A stretch of 64,000 nucleotides of DNA from Hyphomicrobiaceae bacterium. Lineage in GTDB: Bacteria > Pseudomonadota > Alphaproteobacteria > Rhizobiales > Hyphomicrobiaceae. The stretch covers positions 1 to 64,000 of the forward strand of contig JAGRKV010000052.1 of assembly GCA_020442165.1 (NCBI GenBank), read 5' to 3'. This document shows positions 34,951 to 44,249 of the stretch, one piece after another. The notes under the pieces were generated by a model. The model was not told where the DNA came from. It searched no databases and was given only the letters and a program-made list of their open reading frames with translations. The position numbers and the translations under genes are program-made. Within the stretch, counting starts at the first letter, position 1. Each line of letters opens with the position of its first letter.

Positions 34951-36255
34951 TCAGAAGTTGATGAGGGCGCCAGCCTTGATGATGTGCAGTTCGTCAAGGT
35001 CACCAGTGACATCACCGCGATCGATGTTGTAGGAGCCATCGATGTTGCGGTAGGTGAGCCACAGCGACATAGCGGCGGCATCGATCTCCTGAACAACACC
35101 CAGACCCCAGATGCGGCTGGAAGAGTCTGCAGAGACGTTGGCGTTCAAGGCATCGATCACGGTCGGCGAGATCATGTTGCTGTATTCGCCATACTCACCG
35201 TAGAGCACGGTATGACCAAGCTCGTGGAACTTACGACGGAGACCAGCCTTCAAGTACCAATGGTCATTGTCAGGCTGATTGATTTCGCCGCCGATGCCAT
35301 CGTCGAGCGGATCCAGCGTGATGTTGTTGTTGTTCTCGTGACCGTAAGCACCGTACAGGAACAGGCCCGTCGGAACGTGCGTCACGAAAGCACCAATCTG
35401 GAAGTAGTCGCTGTCACGCTTATCAACCGCGCCAGCCTCGTCGGACTGATGCGAGTAGGCAGCTGCGATGGCAACCTTGATGCCGTTGAACTCGCCTGCA
35501 TAGCGTGCGGCAACGTCCCAGAAGTCATCCTCGCCCCAAGAGGCGCTGACCGAGAAGCCACCAAAGGTCGGCGAGTCGTAACGAACAGCATTCCACGGCA
35601 CGCCGTTGCAGTCCGCTGCGATGCCAAGCGAGATGTGGCCGCAGTGATGGAAGTCGCCCCAGGTGAAGCCGTTACGCACGCCATTTTCCAGCGTGAGGAA
35701 CGACGTACCCTCGATGACGAGCCAGTTGGCGGGAACGAGCGAGCCCGAACCGTCAACCAGGATGGCGGTGTTGTCCGAAGCATGCGACAGCTGACCGACG
35801 GAGACCTTACCGAGGCGGTCAGAGTTGATGAACCAGTAAGACTGCAGCACGCTAACCGACGGGTTCAGAGCTGCGTCGTCATGATCCTGGTCGATTGCAA
35901 ACGGGTCTACGTTCTGCGTCTCGACGTGGATCACGTAACCGGCCTGATAACCGGGGGCGATGGTCGCCTGGCCGGTCAGCTTGAAGTGGCTCGACAGCGT
36001 CGTGCCGGTGCCGGTGACGTAAGCGTTGCTCTCGTCGCCGTCATCCCAGAACACAACCTGCTCGGCGACCCAGCCGGAGATCGTCAGTGAGACTTTACGG
36101 TTGCCCTTGCGGACGGTGGTGGCTTCGAGTTCTGCGATGCGCTCTTCGAGGTCGGCGCAGCAGTTGCCGCCAAGGTCGGCGGCGGATGCGCTGGTCGACA
36201 GTCCGCCCGCAAGCAGACCGGCGGCAACAAGCGCGCCCAGGCTATGTCTTCTCAT
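34951..36255 (-). CDS. Outer membrane porin 1 (Rhizobiales type)
   Basis: A 434-residue general porin. The signal peptide (ending SASA) precedes NCCADLEERIAELEATTVRKGNRKVS, a short coiled-coil segment, then the barrel start LTISGWVAEQV and repeated amphipathic strands. It ends in AGALINF, a proper beta-barrel C-terminus with terminal Phe. ATG 36255 is chosen because GGGAGAAG lies just upstream and the signal peptide starts there; the open frame reaches 36429. The neighbouring porin 2 is a close paralogue in the same direction, with its own promoter region and terminator. Two adjacent Cys near the mature N-terminus (NCCAD) are conserved in both. Confidence 0.92.
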   Translation of the reverse strand: MRRHSLGALVAAGLLAGGLSTSASAADLGGNCCADLEERIAELEATTVRKGNRKVSLTISGWVAEQVVFWDDGDESNAYVTGTGTTLSSHFKLTGQATIAPGYQAGYVIHVETQNVDPFAIDQDHDDAALNPSVSVLQSYWFINSDRLGKVSVGQLSHASDNTAILVDGSGSLVPANWLVIEGTSFLTLENGVRNGFTWGDFHHCGHISLGIAADCNGVPWNAVRYDSPTFGGFSVSASWGEDDFWDVAARYAGEFNGIKVAIAAAYSHQSDEAGAVDKRDSDYFQIGAFVTHVPTGLFLYGAYGHENNNNITLDPLDDGIGGEINQPDNDHWYLKAGLRRKFHELGHTVLYGEYGEYSNMISPTVIDALNANVSADSSSRIWGLGVVQEIDAAAMSLWLTYRNIDGSYNIDRGDVTGDLDELHIIKAGALINF

Positions 36256-36775
36256 TAGTCTTCTCCCAATCTGCGTTGGCATCAAGACGGCGGACACAGA
36301 ACTGAACGCGACCAAATAAAAAAAGCGCCCTCTCAATTTACGCGGCGCATGAAACCCCAAGTGCCGCTTGGGCCGGAGATTCTGTGATTCTCTAGAACGC
36401 GACAATCGCGCAGCAGAAGTCGCCGTCACTGCGAAGCCTCGTGTGGCGTAAGAGCAACTCGACGGGTTGCCAAATGGTACAGTGCATGGCAGGGGCGCTG
36501 CGGGTTAAGTTGTTGTTATGAAATTAGAATATTTCCCAAGCAGATGCCCCGAGCTAGTCCTGGAGCGAAGTATGAGATGAATTTGAATCCTGTGTACTAA
36601 CAGTGGAAATTGCGGGTCGAAGGGGTGCTCGGAGGCCCGTTGGCCGACTGTTTGATGTTGTTTGGACACAGTTCGGGAGGGCGGAAAATCCGACTGTGGC
36701 TGTCGAAATACTGACGGAAATCGTGGTTCGGGATCACCGTGGGCGGGAGCGGTGCACGGGATGGGCAAAACGAAA
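36256..36775. other. Intergenic region between the two porin genes
   Basis: About 520 bases upstream of porin 1 on the minus strand. An AT-rich segment at 36310-36345 (with a run of A) and another at 36510-36540 are possible promoter areas. No convincing gene is present; the short ORFs lack ribosome sites. Confidence 0.45.
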
Positions 36776-36804
36776 GAGGCCGCCCGTTGAGGGGGCGGCC
36801 TCTC
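36771..36804 (-). terminator. Terminator of porin gene 2 (minus strand)
   Basis: Minus-strand stem GAGGCCGCCC with GGGCGGCCTC (36776-36785 and 36793-36802), followed by TTTCG. The stem sequence is identical to that after porin 1, which suggests the terminator was duplicated with the gene. Confidence 0.85.
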
Positions 36805-36832
36805 CTAATTTCGGTATCGACGGGCTCTTAGA

Positions 36833-38164
36833 TCAGAAGTTGATAAGAGCGCCAGCTTTCACGACGTGCATGCCGTCGAATTCGTGGTGCGTCGCGGCTG
36901 GGATGGTTCCGCCATTTTCGAGCGAAATGCTGCAGGCCGGCGAGCAGTCTTCCGAAAGATCGAAGCGACGGTAAGACACCCACAAGCTCATTGCAGCAGC
37001 GTCGATCTCCTGCACGATACCCAGGCCCCACTGCTTGAGTTCGCTACCCGTGACCGGACCACCCGGAGCGCAACCGAGGACGCCGCAGTCTACGCTATCA
37101 TTCTTAATGCCGTATTCGCCGTAAAGAACGGTATGTCCGAGCGAGGTCCAGCGCTGGCGGATACCTGCCTTCACGTACCAGCGGTCAGCGCCGAGGTCGA
37201 AATTGGGATTGGGCGTATCAAGATCGGCGCCGTAAGCACCGTAGGCGAACAGGCCGGTGGGCATATGTTCGACATAGGCACCAATCTGCCAGTTGGAGCC
37301 GGTGTCGCCGCCAGCAGTGTTGCTAGTGTCGTTCTGGCTGAAGTAGGCAGCGGCGACGGCAAGCTTGAAGCCGCCCAGTTCACCAGCATAGCGGCCGGCA
37401 ACATCCCACATGTCATCCTCGCCCCATGAGGCGCTGACCGAGAAGCCGCCGAAGGTCGGTGAGTCATAGCGGACCACGTTGGCGGGACCCGCGAAAGCTC
37501 CGCAGTCACCCGCGCCGCCAAGTCCGCCCGTTCCCCACGACTGGCAGTGTGCGTAATCGCCCCAGTTGCGTCCGCCGGCAACGCGCTGGCCATTGATGTT
37601 GACGAAGAACGCCTGGTTGTCGAACAGCACCCAGTTGGCAGGGACCAGAGAGCCTGATCCGTCAACGAGAATAGCGGCGTTGTCAGATGGCGGCGACATC
37701 AAGCCGACAGACAGCTTGCCGAGTGTTTCACTCTTCAAGAACCAGTAAGACTGGTGCGTGCGAACGGTGCTGTTACCTTCATCGGTATCCTGGTTCAAAG
37801 AAGCCAGAGGATCAGCCGTGCCCGCCTCGATGTGGATGACGTAGCCAGCGCTCCAGCCCGGTGCGATCTGCGCGGCGCCAGTCAGCTTGAAATGGCTCGA
37901 CAAAGTCGTGCCCAGGCCTGTCACGTATGTGTTCGACTCGACGCCGTCATCCCACCACATGACCTGCTCGGCAACCCAGCCGGAGATCGTCAGCGAAACC
38001 TTGCGATTGCCCTTGCGGACGGTGGTGGCTTCGAGTTCGGCAACACGCTCCTCGAGATCGGCGCAGCAATTTCCGCCCAGATCGGCGGCCTGTGCGCTGC
38101 CGATGGAAAGCCCGCCCGCGAGCAGACCAGCGACCACGGCGGCGCTGACACTGTACTTTTTCAT
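36833..38164 (-). CDS. Outer membrane porin 2 (Rhizobiales type)
   Basis: A 443-residue paralogue of porin 1. The signal peptide (1-26, ending AQA) precedes the same NCCADLEERVAELEATTVRKGNRKVS coiled-coil segment and LTISGWVAEQV barrel start. It ends in AGALINF. Central loops differ: this copy has extra Gly/Cys-rich loop sequence around GRNWGDYAHCQSWGTGGLGG and CSPACS, so surface exposure or selectivity may differ. The start ATG 38164 follows GGGAG. Its 298-base upstream gap holds no gene. Confidence 0.93.
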   Translation of the reverse strand: MKKYSVSAAVVAGLLAGGLSIGSAQAADLGGNCCADLEERVAELEATTVRKGNRKVSLTISGWVAEQVMWWDDGVESNTYVTGLGTTLSSHFKLTGAAQIAPGWSAGYVIHIEAGTADPLASLNQDTDEGNSTVRTHQSYWFLKSETLGKLSVGLMSPPSDNAAILVDGSGSLVPANWVLFDNQAFFVNINGQRVAGGRNWGDYAHCQSWGTGGLGGAGDCGAFAGPANVVRYDSPTFGGFSVSASWGEDDMWDVAGRYAGELGGFKLAVAAAYFSQNDTSNTAGGDTGSNWQIGAYVEHMPTGLFAYGAYGADLDTPNPNFDLGADRWYVKAGIRQRWTSLGHTVLYGEYGIKNDSVDCGVLGCAPGGPVTGSELKQWGLGIVQEIDAAAMSLWVSYRRFDLSEDCSPACSISLENGGTIPAATHHEFDGMHVVKAGALINF

Positions 38165-38462
38165 TTTTTACTACTCCCGTCTGACTAACTTCAGCGCGGC
38201 TGCCAAATACGCAGGCCCCCCGCGACGCAATCTTAATCGGCGATGTTCCCCCTGACCGAATCACCGCTCGGCTCAAGAATTAATCAGATCGACTTGGCAA
38301 GGGAAACTGTCTTGACGGTCGGAGGCTGTGGATTAGGGAGCCCTTGTGGCGCCGATGCAACGCGAGCATGTGCCGGAATTGCGGGTGGACTGAGTGTATG
38401 CGGCGGCGCGGCTGGCTGTGGATTGCGCCAGCGCCGACCGTTGAAAATCTACGGTCTTTAAT

Positions 38463-38894
38463 TCAATTGGCCGATCTGTGGATGAGGTGGCGGGCGACCA
38501 GCACGATGAAAACAGTGGTCAGCGCGAGCCCGTGGGTGACCATCACCATGTCAGGCCGGTCGGCATACTGGGCAAGGACGAACTGCTCATAGAAGCGCGG
38601 CTGGAAGCGCTCGGGCTGGCCGTAAAGCACGCGGTACTGGTCGTGCATGGCATCCAGGAGGAGGTATGCACTGACCAGTGCCTTACCGTTGATCCACTCG
38701 AACAATCCAACACCGGCCATGGCAAAGAACCGCGCCATGAAGTTCCAGCGATCGACGGCTTCACTGTAGATAAAGAGTAGCGCAAACAAAGCGATGTGGA
38801 CGGTTATGAAGACTTGCCAGATGAAGTCGATCTGTGTGCGCGTATCGATAATTGCCTCGACCAACACGCTTTCCTGAAGAACGCCCAACTCCAT
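38463..38894 (-). CDS. Conserved membrane protein, unknown function
   Basis: About 143 residues with three hydrophobic helices (about 25-45, 58-80 and 115-137) separated by a loop that contains MHDQYRVLYGQPERFQPRFYEQ. No family is recognised. ATG 38894 has AGGGAGA upstream; the frame could open at TTG 38918. The stop is 298 bases from the porin 2 start. The gap on its 5' side (38895-39324) shows no gene, except a possible leader ORF before opgG. Confidence 0.62.
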   Translation of the reverse strand: MELGVLQESVLVEAIIDTRTQIDFIWQVFITVHIALFALLFIYSEAVDRWNFMARFFAMAGVGLFEWINGKALVSAYLLLDAMHDQYRVLYGQPERFQPRFYEQFVLAQYADRPDMVMVTHGLALTTVFIVLVARHLIHRSAN

Positions 38895-39324
38895 GACGCA
38901 GTGGTCTCCCTGACGCAACGCTGCCTGGCCCAGTGTTTTCCCGATTGTGGGCCGCCACGGAGGTATCTGCCATCAATGGCACTGCTGTGTCATGGGCCAA
39001 GGGGGACGCCGTGATCGCAGCTCTGGCGAGCTGTTGCTCTCAAGGCACCATGTCGCACCCGCAAGTGGCCGCACCCCCACTTGATGGTTACGTTCGTCCG
39101 GAGTATATTTTTTGCGATGCAGCACCAGCCGTCAGCCATGTCGACGTGCGAGGCGGTGTGGGCGGCAGCGGTCAAGTAGATCGTTCGTGGTGACGCCACA
39201 ATTGCTGCCATATTCAAGGCCTAAATCACTGAGAATCGAATGTTTGTTCCGGGCCCGTGGGAATGGGTCTGGGGACAGCAGGTGGGTATTGTCGCCAGCG
39301 GCAGCGAAGTGGCGTGGTGAGAAA

Positions 39325-39408
39325 ATGGCGAAGATTATCATCACAGAGCGGGGTGATATTTTGCGGTGCAGCGCCGGGTGTGGCTCGACCGGTGGGGTCA
39401 GTGCATGA
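39325..39408 (+). CDS. Possible leader peptide coupled to opgG
   Basis: A 27-residue ORF (starts MAKIIITERGDIL) with GGTGAG just upstream. Its stop codon overlaps the opgG start in an ATGA arrangement, which is typical of translational coupling. It ends in a Cys/Gly-rich stretch. It may be a real upstream ORF or a chance frame; there is no other support. Confidence 0.3.
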   Translation: MAKIIITERGDILRCSAGCGSTGGVSA

Positions 39409-41012
39409 AAATGTCACGCAAGGCTGGGGGGCATTCTGCCGACGTGTTCGACGGCTCCGCCGGTACACGCCGAGATCTGATGGTCGGCGGCGCCAAGCTG
39501 GGCGGATTGCTAGCTGCGCTGGCGGTGCTCGGGCCGGAGCGGCTGAGCGCATTGGCGGACGAGAACGGTCACGATCAGCCGGCTACGCCATTTTCGGCGG
39601 CCATGGTTCGCCAGCGCGCGGAAGAACTTTCACGCTCGGCATTTTCCAAGCCGCATATTGATGCGCCCGCACCTTTCGACAAGCTTTCCGCCGATCAGTT
39701 CCGCGACATCCGCTTCAAGGCGGAGAGTGCCGTGTGGAAAGGGGAGCGGCTTGATTGCGAAGTGCAGCTTTTGCCGCTGGGTTATCTCTACGACGTACCT
39801 GTCAAGATCAACCTCGTGGATGATGAAGGAGCGCGTCCGCTTGTTGCCGACCAGCGCTTCTTCACGATCGGTCCGTCTATCGGCAAGGTTGCAGAAGGGG
39901 CGCCATACGGCTTTTCGGGTTTCCGGCTGAACAGTCCGATCAATCAGGCCGACGTGCTCGACGAGTATCTCGTTTTTCAAGGCGCGAGCTTTTTCCGCTC
40001 GGTCGGCCGCAATCAGCGCTATGGCGTGTCGGCGCGTGGACTTGCCATCGACACCGCGCGCCCGACGGGGGAAGAGTTTCCATTCTTCCGCACGTTCTGG
40101 ATCGAGAAGCCGAAACCGGGGATGCAGAGTGTCGTCATCCATGCGCTGCTGGATAGTCCATCGACCACTGGCGCCTACCGGTTTGTCATTGCGCCGGGTG
40201 AAGCGACCGTCATCGATGTCGAACTGACACTCTTTCCCCGCAAGGACGTGACACACGTCGGCATTGCGCCGCTCACCAGCATGTACCGGCATGGCGCGGC
40301 ACAGAACAGGCTGCCGATGGATTACCGGCCGTCTGCCCACGACAGCGAAGGCCTCGCCATTCTCAATGGCCGTGGTGAGCGGTTATGGCGACCCGTTACC
40401 AATCCACGCACATTGCAGACGAGCGCATTCGTCGATGCGAGTCCGAAGGGATTCGGACTGCTGCAGCGTGATCGGAATTTTTCCGGCTATCAGGATCTCG
40501 ACGCGCGCTATGAACGCCGCCCGACGGTGTGGGTTGAGCCTCGCGGTGCTTGGGGCGAAGGCTACGTCGAGCTGATCGAAATCCCCTCCGAGGCGGAGAT
40601 CCACGACAATATCGTTTGCTACTGGAAGCCCTCAAAGGGGCTGCAGGCGGGCAGTTCCTACCAGTTCGCCTATCGCATGACCTGGGGCCAAAGCGTGCCC
40701 ATCGCGTGGTCGGGATTGTCGGTCGTGACGACGCGGCAGGGGAGCGCGGGCGGTGAAGACCAGCGGCTGTTCGTCATAGATTTCGCAGGACCGGGCACAT
40801 CAGAACTCGGTGCGCTGCCGACGGCGGAGGTGCGATCCAGCTCGGGTTCGATCGCCGACCTGATGGTGCAGGAGAACCCCGAGGTGAAGGGCGTCCGCGT
40901 GAGCTTTGTCCTCAACACCGCTGGAACGGATGTTGTTGAGCTGCGTTTGGGGCTCAAGGCGAAAGATCGACTTGTTTCTGAAAGCTGGCTTTACCGTTGG
41001 ACCAGAGCATGA
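39405..41012 (+). CDS. opgG: Glucan biosynthesis protein OpgG/OpgD family
   Basis: Periplasmic protein that branches or modifies osmoregulated periplasmic glucans. It has 535 residues. The N-terminus contains a Tat-like signal (TRRDLMVGGAKLGGLLAALAVL), as in OpgD proteins. Family blocks: FDKLSADQFRDIRFK, VWKGERL, a DVLDEYLVFQGASFFRSVGRNQRYGVSARGLAID region, EFPFFRTFWIEKP and MYRHGAA. GGTGGGG lies 8 bases before ATG 39405; ATG 39411 is also possible. opgH overlaps the stop by four bases (ATGA), so the two form an operon. Confidence 0.93.
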   Translation: MKMSRKAGGHSADVFDGSAGTRRDLMVGGAKLGGLLAALAVLGPERLSALADENGHDQPATPFSAAMVRQRAEELSRSAFSKPHIDAPAPFDKLSADQFRDIRFKAESAVWKGERLDCEVQLLPLGYLYDVPVKINLVDDEGARPLVADQRFFTIGPSIGKVAEGAPYGFSGFRLNSPINQADVLDEYLVFQGASFFRSVGRNQRYGVSARGLAIDTARPTGEEFPFFRTFWIEKPKPGMQSVVIHALLDSPSTTGAYRFVIAPGEATVIDVELTLFPRKDVTHVGIAPLTSMYRHGAAQNRLPMDYRPSAHDSEGLAILNGRGERLWRPVTNPRTLQTSAFVDASPKGFGLLQRDRNFSGYQDLDARYERRPTVWVEPRGAWGEGYVELIEIPSEAEIHDNIVCYWKPSKGLQAGSSYQFAYRMTWGQSVPIAWSGLSVVTTRQGSAGGEDQRLFVIDFAGPGTSELGALPTAEVRSSSGSIADLMVQENPEVKGVRVSFVLNTAGTDVVELRLGLKAKDRLVSESWLYRWTRA

Positions 41013-42970
41013 CCCAGAAAAATGCCACTCAGATGATCGTGTCAGAGCCTCGCGATGTCAGCGATCCGTCGCTGTTGCCACATGAAACGCCACTTGCGAT
41101 GCCTGAGCAGGACTTCGGCGTAGCGCCCGCCCGCAGCAGTGCTGCGCGTTCGGTTCGCGTGCTGGCGCCGCGCGTTGCCTTGTTCGGCGCCAGCGCGATG
41201 CTGATGGTGGCCTTTGCGTTCGAGTTATACAATGTGTTGAGCGTGACGGGCATGACGCCGCTGCAGGCGGTGTTCCTGGTGCTCTCGACACTCGCGTTCG
41301 GCTGGATCGCGCTTGGCTCGCTCAGCGCCGCGATGGGTTTCCTGCCGCTGTTTTCCCGTGAGCCGGCATTGTCGGTTACGTTGCCCGATGCGGAGGGCAG
41401 CTTGTGGGGCCGCACAGCATTGCTGTTTCCGGTCTATCATGAGGATGCAGCGCGCATAGCCGGAACGATCGAAGCGATCGCTGGTGAGCTTGATGGTCTG
41501 AAGCAGTCGTCCAAGTTCGACGTGTTCGTGCTGTCGGATACGCGCGGCGATGAAGCAGGCGCTCAGGAAGAGTGCATTTATCGCGCGCTGCGCGAACGGC
41601 TGGCGAAGTTGATGCCTGTCTACTATCGCCGCCGGTTCAAGAACTATGCGCGCAAGGCCGGCAACATCCAGGACTGGGTTGAGCGCTTCGGTGCAGGCTA
41701 CGATTATTTCGTCATTCTGGATGGCGACAGCGTCATGTCGGGTGAAACGCTCGTTCGGCTTGCTCGCGCCATGGAAGCCGATCCGAAGTCGGGATTGATC
41801 CAGACGGTGCCAAGGCTCACTGGCGGCGCCACTATGCTGCAGCGTTTGCAGCAGTTCGCTGCGCAGGTCTACGGCCCGCTCGTTGCAACCGGCCTTGCAT
41901 GCTGGCACCGTGACGAAGGCAACTATTGGGGTCACAACGCCATCATCCGCACCGAGGCGTTCGCGGGTGCTGCGGGCCTGCCGGAGCTACCCGGCCGCGC
42001 GCCTTTCGGCGGCCATATCCAGAGCCACGATTTCGTCGAAGCCGTGCTGCTGCAGCGCGCGGGCTATGGCGTGCATATGGCGCCTGCTCTTGAAGGCTCA
42101 TACGAGGGGCTGCCGCCCAATCTCATGGATCTCGTCGTGCGCGACAGGCGCTGGGCGCAAGGCAATCTGCAGCATCTGGGAATTGCCGCCTCGGGTGGCA
42201 TCACCGGCATGGGGCGGGTACATCTGCTGATGGGTGCTTTCTCCTATCTCGTCTCGGCTGTGTGGGCCGCCTCGCTCGTGCTCGGCGTGCTCCTGGCGCT
42301 GCAGAGCCGTGGCGTCGTGCCGGATTATTTCCCCAGCGAACCATCGCTGTTCCCGTTGTGGCCGGTGATGGATCCGGGTGCTGCCGCGCGCCTCTTCATG
42401 GGTACGATGGCTGTGGTGCTGCTGCCCAAGATGCTGGGTTTGTGGCTTGAGATCCGGCGGGCTCGGGCGGCACGGGAGACGTTTGCAACCTTGCGCGCGT
42501 TCGGTGGCGTTGCGGTGGAGACGGTATTTTCCATGCTGCTCGCCCCGATCCTTATGATGACGCAAACAGTGGCTGTGACAGAGATCATGCTTGGCCGCGA
42601 TTCCGGCTGGAAGCCGCAAAGCCGCGCCAATGGCGAGGTGCCGTTCGGCTATGCGATGCGTTTCCATGCGCCGCATATGGTGATTGGCGTCATGACGGCG
42701 GTGATTTCGTATTGGGTCGCACCGGCATTGCTGGTCTGGATGTCGCCTGTGGTGCTGGGCCTGCTGCTGGCCGGGCCGCTCAGCTGGCTCGTGGCGCAAC
42801 CAGCGAGCGAGGCCATGGGCGTGCTGTTGTCGACGCCTGAGGATCGCGCTCCTCCTGCCATTCTCGAACGGGTCGCTGCGGCTTCGCAGCGCTGGAGGCA
42901 GGACATCGAGACGATGCCGCTGCGGGCAGACAACGATACCGCGCAGGCTGCTGGTGTGCGTGCTGCGTGA
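41009..42970 (+). CDS. opgH: Glucans biosynthesis glucosyltransferase OpgH
   Basis: Inner-membrane GT2-family glucosyltransferase that makes the beta-glucan backbone and passes it to the periplasm. It has 653 residues, shorter than E. coli OpgH (about 850), mostly through a shorter N-terminus. Two N-terminal helices precede the catalytic domain with FPVYHEDAAR, SDTRGDE, ILDGDSVMSG (DxD-type), GHIQSHDFVEA and RDRRWAQGNLQH (QxxRW-equivalent). Several membrane helices follow. ATG 41009 overlaps the opgG stop, indicating translational coupling. A run of hydrophilic residues ends the protein. Confidence 0.95.
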   Translation: MTQKNATQMIVSEPRDVSDPSLLPHETPLAMPEQDFGVAPARSSAARSVRVLAPRVALFGASAMLMVAFAFELYNVLSVTGMTPLQAVFLVLSTLAFGWIALGSLSAAMGFLPLFSREPALSVTLPDAEGSLWGRTALLFPVYHEDAARIAGTIEAIAGELDGLKQSSKFDVFVLSDTRGDEAGAQEECIYRALRERLAKLMPVYYRRRFKNYARKAGNIQDWVERFGAGYDYFVILDGDSVMSGETLVRLARAMEADPKSGLIQTVPRLTGGATMLQRLQQFAAQVYGPLVATGLACWHRDEGNYWGHNAIIRTEAFAGAAGLPELPGRAPFGGHIQSHDFVEAVLLQRAGYGVHMAPALEGSYEGLPPNLMDLVVRDRRWAQGNLQHLGIAASGGITGMGRVHLLMGAFSYLVSAVWAASLVLGVLLALQSRGVVPDYFPSEPSLFPLWPVMDPGAAARLFMGTMAVVLLPKMLGLWLEIRRARAARETFATLRAFGGVAVETVFSMLLAPILMMTQTVAVTEIMLGRDSGWKPQSRANGEVPFGYAMRFHAPHMVIGVMTAVISYWVAPALLVWMSPVVLGLLLAGPLSWLVAQPASEAMGVLLSTPEDRAPPAILERVAAASQRWRQDIETMPLRADNDTAQAAGVRAA

Positions 42971-43112
42971 CCTGTCTGTCTGTCGTCCTAGATTGTTTCA
43001 GACTTACGTTGAAACGATCCAGATTTCTTCGCTCACGCAGCTAACCCTTGCTATCGCTCGGGCTGCTCCTCGAAGGCGGCGCAAGGCGCCGGGCCGCAGT
43101 CGCGGCCTTAGC

Positions 43113-43133
43113 GATTCCGCCTTGATCGGAATC
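43113..43133. repeat. Palindrome between convergent opgH and ycjF
   Basis: GATTCCG and CGGAATC arms of 7 bases around a 7-base spacer. It has no T run on either side, so it is not a classical terminator. Such GATTCC palindromes are common between genes in Rhizobiales as far as I recall. It lies in the 166-base convergent gap. Confidence 0.45.
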
Positions 43134-43136
43134 ACT

Positions 43137-44249
43137 CTAGCTGCTGATGCGTGTGGAGCGGGGCTTTTGAGGTTGCTGCTCCTCACTCTTGCGCAACCAG
43201 CGCACTACCTCGGCTACCAGATCGCGCACGCGGATGGGGTTTGCTTCCAGAAATGGCAGCGGGCGGCAGACCTCGACGGCCGCGGCACCGATGCGTGCCG
43301 TCAGCGCACCGTTGAAGACGCCTTCGCCAAGCCGTCTTGAAAGTCTGCGGACCAGGTCCTGGCCAAGGAATTGGCCGAGCAGGTCGTCCGTCATGGCGAC
43401 GCCGCCAGTGGCGATAATGTGCGTTATGACCATGCGGCCGAGGCGCAGTGCGCCGAGCAAGCCGGGGCGGCCGCCATAAAGTGTCGCCAAGCCGCGCAGC
43501 ATGCGCACATTCTCGATCAGCACATAAAGGATCGCGAAAAAGAAGATCGGTGAAATCGCTGTGACGACGGCGATGCGGCGCGCTGATGTCAAAATCGTGC
43601 GGCGTGCCTCCGCGTCGAGTGGCGCCACCATTTCGCGTTCCGCAAGGGCCATAAGGCCGCCGGCGTCGTGGACGTCCTTTTCGTGTTCGCGGAATCGCGC
43701 GATGCCCCACTTCAAGTCGGGCCGCCCGTTGTAAAGGGCGCGGATGCGGCGGACGGCGTCACGCTCGGCCTTGACGTCGCCTGCTTCGATAGCCTGCGAA
43801 ACGTCTGTCTTGATGCGGGCGAGGCGCTTAAGGCGCGAAAAGCCGATCAATTCGCGGGTTAGAAGCACAGCGGCGGCGAGTGCCGCAGTGATGAGCAGGC
43901 CATAGGCGGTCCAGCCAACAATGTCGTCACGGGCGAGGGCCGCCGATGCCAGGCGCGCGAACCAGGCACCAAGCCCCAGCATTGCCAGACCGGTCAACGA
44001 GGAGAGCAGCAGACTGCCCCAGCCAAAGCCGCGCTTCAGGTCGGCGATTGTCGGCCGGCGGCCCGGAATGGTGCGAGATGGTGTGGCCGAGGCATCGGGC
44101 GCCGCTTCGTCTTCAGACGTTGCAGCCTCTGGCACAATCTCGGGTGCAGCAGTCGCTGCTTCGTCGGTGGGCGGCGCGATATTCACGTCGAGCGCGGGAT
44201 CGTCCGGTGTGAAGGCGCGTGGCCGGCGGCGCTTGTCGGTTGCAGTCAT
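43137..44249 (-). CDS. ycjF: YcjF/TIGR01620 family membrane protein
   Basis: Inner-membrane protein of 370 residues with unknown biochemical role. The first 60 residues are Ala/Glu/Pro-rich. Two helices at about 75-98 and 105-125 and a further hydrophobic pair at about 215-240 form the membrane part. The C-terminal DUF697-like domain has GGVAMTDDLLGQFLGQDLVRRLSRRLGEGVFNG. The partner gene ycjX overlaps its start by four bases (ATGA), the usual arrangement. Confidence 0.9.
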   Translation of the reverse strand: MTATDKRRRPRAFTPDDPALDVNIAPPTDEAATAAPEIVPEAATSEDEAAPDASATPSRTIPGRRPTIADLKRGFGWGSLLLSSLTGLAMLGLGAWFARLASAALARDDIVGWTAYGLLITAALAAAVLLTRELIGFSRLKRLARIKTDVSQAIEAGDVKAERDAVRRIRALYNGRPDLKWGIARFREHEKDVHDAGGLMALAEREMVAPLDAEARRTILTSARRIAVVTAISPIFFFAILYVLIENVRMLRGLATLYGGRPGLLGALRLGRMVITHIIATGGVAMTDDLLGQFLGQDLVRRLSRRLGEGVFNGALTARIGAAAVEVCRPLPFLEANPIRVRDLVAEVVRWLRKSEEQQPQKPRSTRISS

